Shown here piece by piece: positions 6,556 to 7,871 of a stretch of DNA of 7,871 nucleotides (its first letter is position 1; each line of letters begins with the position of its first letter). Both the position numbers and the translations under genes were made by a program. The DNA comes from Deltaproteobacteria bacterium (GTDB lineage: Bacteria; Desulfobacterota; Desulfarculia; Adiutricales; Adiutricaceae): assembly GCA_031257955.1 (NCBI GenBank), contig JAIRNQ010000364.1, positions 1 through 7,871 of the forward strand, in the 5' to 3' direction. The notes beneath the pieces are model-generated. The model did no database searches. It saw only the letters and a list, made by a program, of their open reading frames with translations, and was not told the DNA's origin.

Positions 6556-6573
6556 ATATGTTACCCAAGCGGA

Positions 6574-6594
6574 CCCCTGGACGTCGGCCAGGGG
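6574..6594. promoter_or_regulatory. Inverted repeat upstream of the higA-like gene, possible operator
   Basis: CCCCTGG at 6574-6580 and CCAGGGG at 6588-6594 form a 7-bp perfect inverted repeat with a 7-bp spacer, about 20-40 bp upstream of the start codon. HigA proteins usually repress their own promoter through such dyads, so this is a candidate operator; it could also just be an mRNA hairpin. No clear -35/-10 pair was found nearby. Confidence 0.35.
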
Positions 6595-6964
6595 GTAGGC
6601 GCCGCCAAGCCGAAATGATCGGCCGGGCGGTTTCTCGCCGTCGTGTTTAAAGAGTAGTCAAGATGGCCGGGCCCGATGGACCCCCGGCGCCGACGGCGGA
6701 CCCCAAAGGGAACGGCCGGCTGGCGCGGTTTTCGCCGAAGGGTTGGGCGGCAAGTGGGCGCCTGGACCAGCCAAGTCTCGGCCGGACCATAGGCCCGGCC
6801 AAAAGGGCCGGAAAGCCGGCACCGACAAGTCCCAAAACTAACGGCGAAATTTCGATGTAAAGTGACCGCGAACGCGTCTGGTAATACTGGAAATAAAACG
6901 GGCGCCGGCTTTGGCGCCAGATTTAATCGCCTACGCCCCCTGGCCCCAATAAAGCCGGGCGGTG

Positions 6965-7110
6965 CTTGGAAAGATAAGGCCCTAAATTATAATTATGGAT
7001 GATTTGTTCGGTAAGGTAAGGCCTATAAAGTTTAATGGTCAATTCGTTCGATAAGATAAAGTCTATAATAACCTAAAGTATGATCTGTTCGGTAAGGTAA
7101 GGCCTTGGAA
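6965..7110. repeat. Degenerate tandem repeat of about 41 bp, 3.5 copies
   Basis: Units begin at about 6965, 7006, 7046 and 7087 (spacing 41, 40 and 41). The core of the clearest copies is GTTCGGTAAGGTAAGGCCT (7006-7024), GTTCGATAAGATAAAGTCT (7046-7064) and again GTTCGGTAAGGTAAGGCCT (7087-7105); the first unit begins with the decayed form CTTGGAAAGATAAGGCCCT. Between cores the DNA is AT-rich (TATAA, TAATAA). Units 2 and 4 share the full 19-bp core. The spacing is near four helical turns, which would put the cores on one face of the DNA, as in an array of protein-binding sites. No protein is encoded. Confidence 0.72.
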
Positions 7111-7152
7111 TTTCTATTCCGGGAAATCGCGTCGTTTTGGCCGATATTGATC

Positions 7153-7202
7153 CCGTCTGTCTGAGCCAATCTGGCCGTGCCCTTCTGTCTGAGCCAGTCC
7201 GG
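7153..7202 (+). repeat. 22-bp direct repeat, two copies
   Basis: Copies at 7153-7174 and 7181-7202 agree at 19 of 22 bases, with the perfectly shared core TCTGTCTGAGCCA at 7156-7168 and 7184-7196 (28-bp period). No gene overlaps it convincingly. The repeat lies shortly after the 41-bp array but has a different sequence. Confidence 0.6.
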
Positions 7203-7293
7203 GTATCCGGGAGTCGGGCCAAGAGGCTAAAGGCCGAGATCCTTGGTCCTGGGCCCGGCCCGGGTGCCCGACAAAAAACCAAAATATGGCCTT

Positions 7294-7319
7294 CCGGTTA
7301 ATTTGGACCCGTTAACCGG
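7294..7319. repeat. Perfect 8-bp inverted repeat CCGGTTAA / TTAACCGG
   Basis: CCGGTTAA at 7294-7301 and TTAACCGG at 7312-7319 are separated by 10 bp. Weaker complementarity (ATGG/CCAT) continues outside. It lies 18 bp beyond the terminator of the LysM gene. It could be a protein-binding dyad or a second hairpin at the end of that transcript; there is no T-run for a terminator. Confidence 0.45.
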
Positions 7320-7337
7320 CCATTCTCAGTCGATAAA

Positions 7338-7365
7338 CCCGATCCCCCGCGGGCGGGGGATCGGG
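7338..7365 (-). terminator. Intrinsic terminator of the LysM gene
   Basis: CCCGATCCCCCG at 7338-7349 pairs perfectly over 12 bp with CGGGGGATCGGG at 7354-7365 around a 4-base loop. On the minus strand it is followed by TTTAT, a short U-tract. It sits 11 bp after the LysM gene's stop codon. Confidence 0.75.
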
Positions 7366-7376
7366 CGATAGCTTGG

Positions 7377-7871
7377 TCAGGTTTTGGATTTGGCCGATTT
7401 GGCCTTGGGGTTGGCCGCCGACTTTCCGTCGGTTTTTTTGGGCTTGACTGCCGCGGCGCTCTTTTTTGTGGCCTTGTTCTTGGCCACTTTCGTGTCCTTG
7501 GCTTTTTTGGCCGGGATGATCAAGGTCTGGCCGGGTTTCAGCTTATTTTTATTCTGGAGATTGTTGGCGGTGGCGATATCGTTGGAGCTAAGCCCATACC
7601 GCTTGGCCAGGGTTACCAGGTTGTCGCCGGGGACCACCTTGTAAGTGCCCTGGGACTTCTTTGAGTTCTTTGAGCCTTTGGAGGCGGTCTTGGAAGAGGC
7701 CTTGGCGGCTGGCTTGGCGGCAACTTTCTTGGGAGCGGGCTTGGCGGCGGCCACTTTGACCGCGGGTTTGGCGGCGGCCACTTTAACGGCTGGTTTGGCC
7801 GAGGCCACTTTGACCGCGGGTTTGTCCGTGGTCGCGGCGGCGACCTTGGAGGCGGATTTTTTGGTGACCGT
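7377..7871 (-). CDS. LysM-domain protein with Lys/Ala-rich linkers, N-terminus outside the window
   Basis: LysM domains bind the N-acetylglucosamine chains of peptidoglycan, so this is probably an envelope protein. The visible 164 residues are the C-terminal end: the frame stays open to the right edge (TVTKKSASKVAAATTDKPAVKV...), so the in-frame GTG at 7808 is probably internal. Numbered from that GTG, a Lys/Ala/Pro-rich region with 9-residue repeats covers about 1-50, one complete LysM (YKVVPGDNLVTLAKRYGLSS through LKPGQTLIIP) covers 56-99 (DNA 7512-7643), and a second Lys/Ala-rich tail covers 100-143. The basic linkers resemble histone H1-like tails and would be very positively charged; in a periplasmic protein they could contact anionic wall or lipopolysaccharide. 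The missing part may hold a signal peptide, more LysMs or a hydrolase such as MltD, which cannot be judged here. The gene ends at its own terminator. Confidence 0.85.
   Translation of the reverse strand, partial: TVTKKSASKVAAATTDKPAVKVASAKPAVKVAAAKPAVKVAAAKPAPKKVAAKPAAKASSKTASKGSKNSKKSQGTYKVVPGDNLVTLAKRYGLSSNDIATANNLQNKNKLKPGQTLIIPAKKAKDTKVAKNKATKKSAAAVKPKKTDGKSAANPKAKSAKSKT
7750..7830 (-). repeat. 27-bp in-frame tandem repeat in the LysM gene
   Basis: The motif GCCACTTT recurs at 7750, 7777 and 7804, giving three units of 27 bp that encode the nine-residue repeat KPAVKVA(A/S)A. More diverged units (KPAPKKVAA, KPAAKASSK) follow toward the C-terminus. In-frame tandem units like these can change in number by slippage. 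Confidence 0.8.

Larger units (their letters stand above)
6556..7376. other. About 820 bp repeat-rich intergenic region
   Basis: No convincing gene. Open frames of about 60-70 codons on both strands encode low-complexity Pro/Gly/Arg peptides without domains. The left part (6600-6850) is GC-rich with small GGCC-type hairpins, for example CCGGCC at 6795-6800 with GGCCGG at 6806-6811. A GGCGCC/GGCGCC hairpin sits at 6901-6918. The middle (6965-7110) is an AT-rich repeat array, and 7153-7202 and 7294-7319 hold further repeats, listed separately. The strong drop in GC within the array sets it apart from both sides. Confidence 0.55.

Noticed and set aside
6663..6860. 65-codon plus-strand frame opposite the higA upstream region, as a possible toxin
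   Set aside because: Pro/Gly-rich without any HigB/RelE pattern, and on the wrong strand for a hig operon.
6965..7110. CRISPR array
   Set aside because: Only 3.5 degenerate units; whole units diverge rather than constant repeats alternating with unique spacers, and no cas gene is nearby.
7073..7282. 69-codon minus-strand frame over the repeats
   Set aside because: No domain, crosses two repeat families and has no ribosome binding site.
7384..7644. 86-codon plus-strand hydrophobic open frame
   Set aside because: It is the antisense shadow of the LysM gene; Lys and Ala codons read backwards give Phe/Leu and Ala/Gly-rich apparent membrane segments.

Overview
The window looks like a chromosomal segment of a GC-rich Gram-negative bacterium, most likely a deltaproteobacterium (Desulfobacterota or a relative). 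This is inferred from the style of the PilC and PilS-like proteins, the GC-rich codon use and the GC-rich hairpin terminators; no marker gene fixes the taxon. The left 1.6 kb is clearly lower in GC than the rest and consists of mobile DNA.

Layout, left to right. (1) At 1-937 is an AT-rich tyrosine recombinase that is open at the left edge, so its N-terminus lies outside. It is followed by a short non-coding tail with inverted repeats (940-1056) that may be the end of its element. (2) At 1128-1562, minus strand, is the N-terminal part of an ISAzo13-family transposase that degenerates and stops where the recombinase element's tail begins, so one mobile element is apparently nested in or abutting another. 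(3) At 1708-1935, minus strand, is a small zinc-ribbon protein with a good ribosome binding site, a convincing sigma-70 promoter and a hairpin in its leader. (4) About 900 bp without a convincing gene (2036-2935) has an AT-rich core, a second promoter-like site pointing right, and a 29-bp direct repeat just before the next gene. (5) At 2936-4144 is pilC, the type IV pilus inner-membrane platform protein, ending in a strong intrinsic terminator. (6) At 4352-6115 is a six-TM, PAS-containing NtrB/PilS-type sensor histidine kinase. (7) A palindromic terminator (6132-6168) is shared with a convergent HigA-type antitoxin gene (6178-6555, minus) that has no visible HigB toxin. (8) About 820 bp of non-coding DNA (6556-7376) is rich in repeats, including an AT-rich array of about 41-bp units. 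(9) At the right edge, minus strand, is the C-terminal part of a Lys/Ala-rich LysM protein with its own terminator.

Functionally, pilC and the PilS-like kinase are the core pair: the first builds the pilus motor platform, and the second probably senses a pilus or membrane signal to control sigma-54-dependent pilin genes. However, pilB, pilT, pilR and pilin genes are absent from the window, and a terminator separates the two genes. The remainder is sparse: small or accessory genes, mobile-element debris and long intergenic stretches full of hairpins and short repeats. I do not see a clear new multi-gene system. The most unusual items are the nested mobile elements, the unexplained 41-bp repeat array, the matched divergent promoter-like motifs and the lone HigA.
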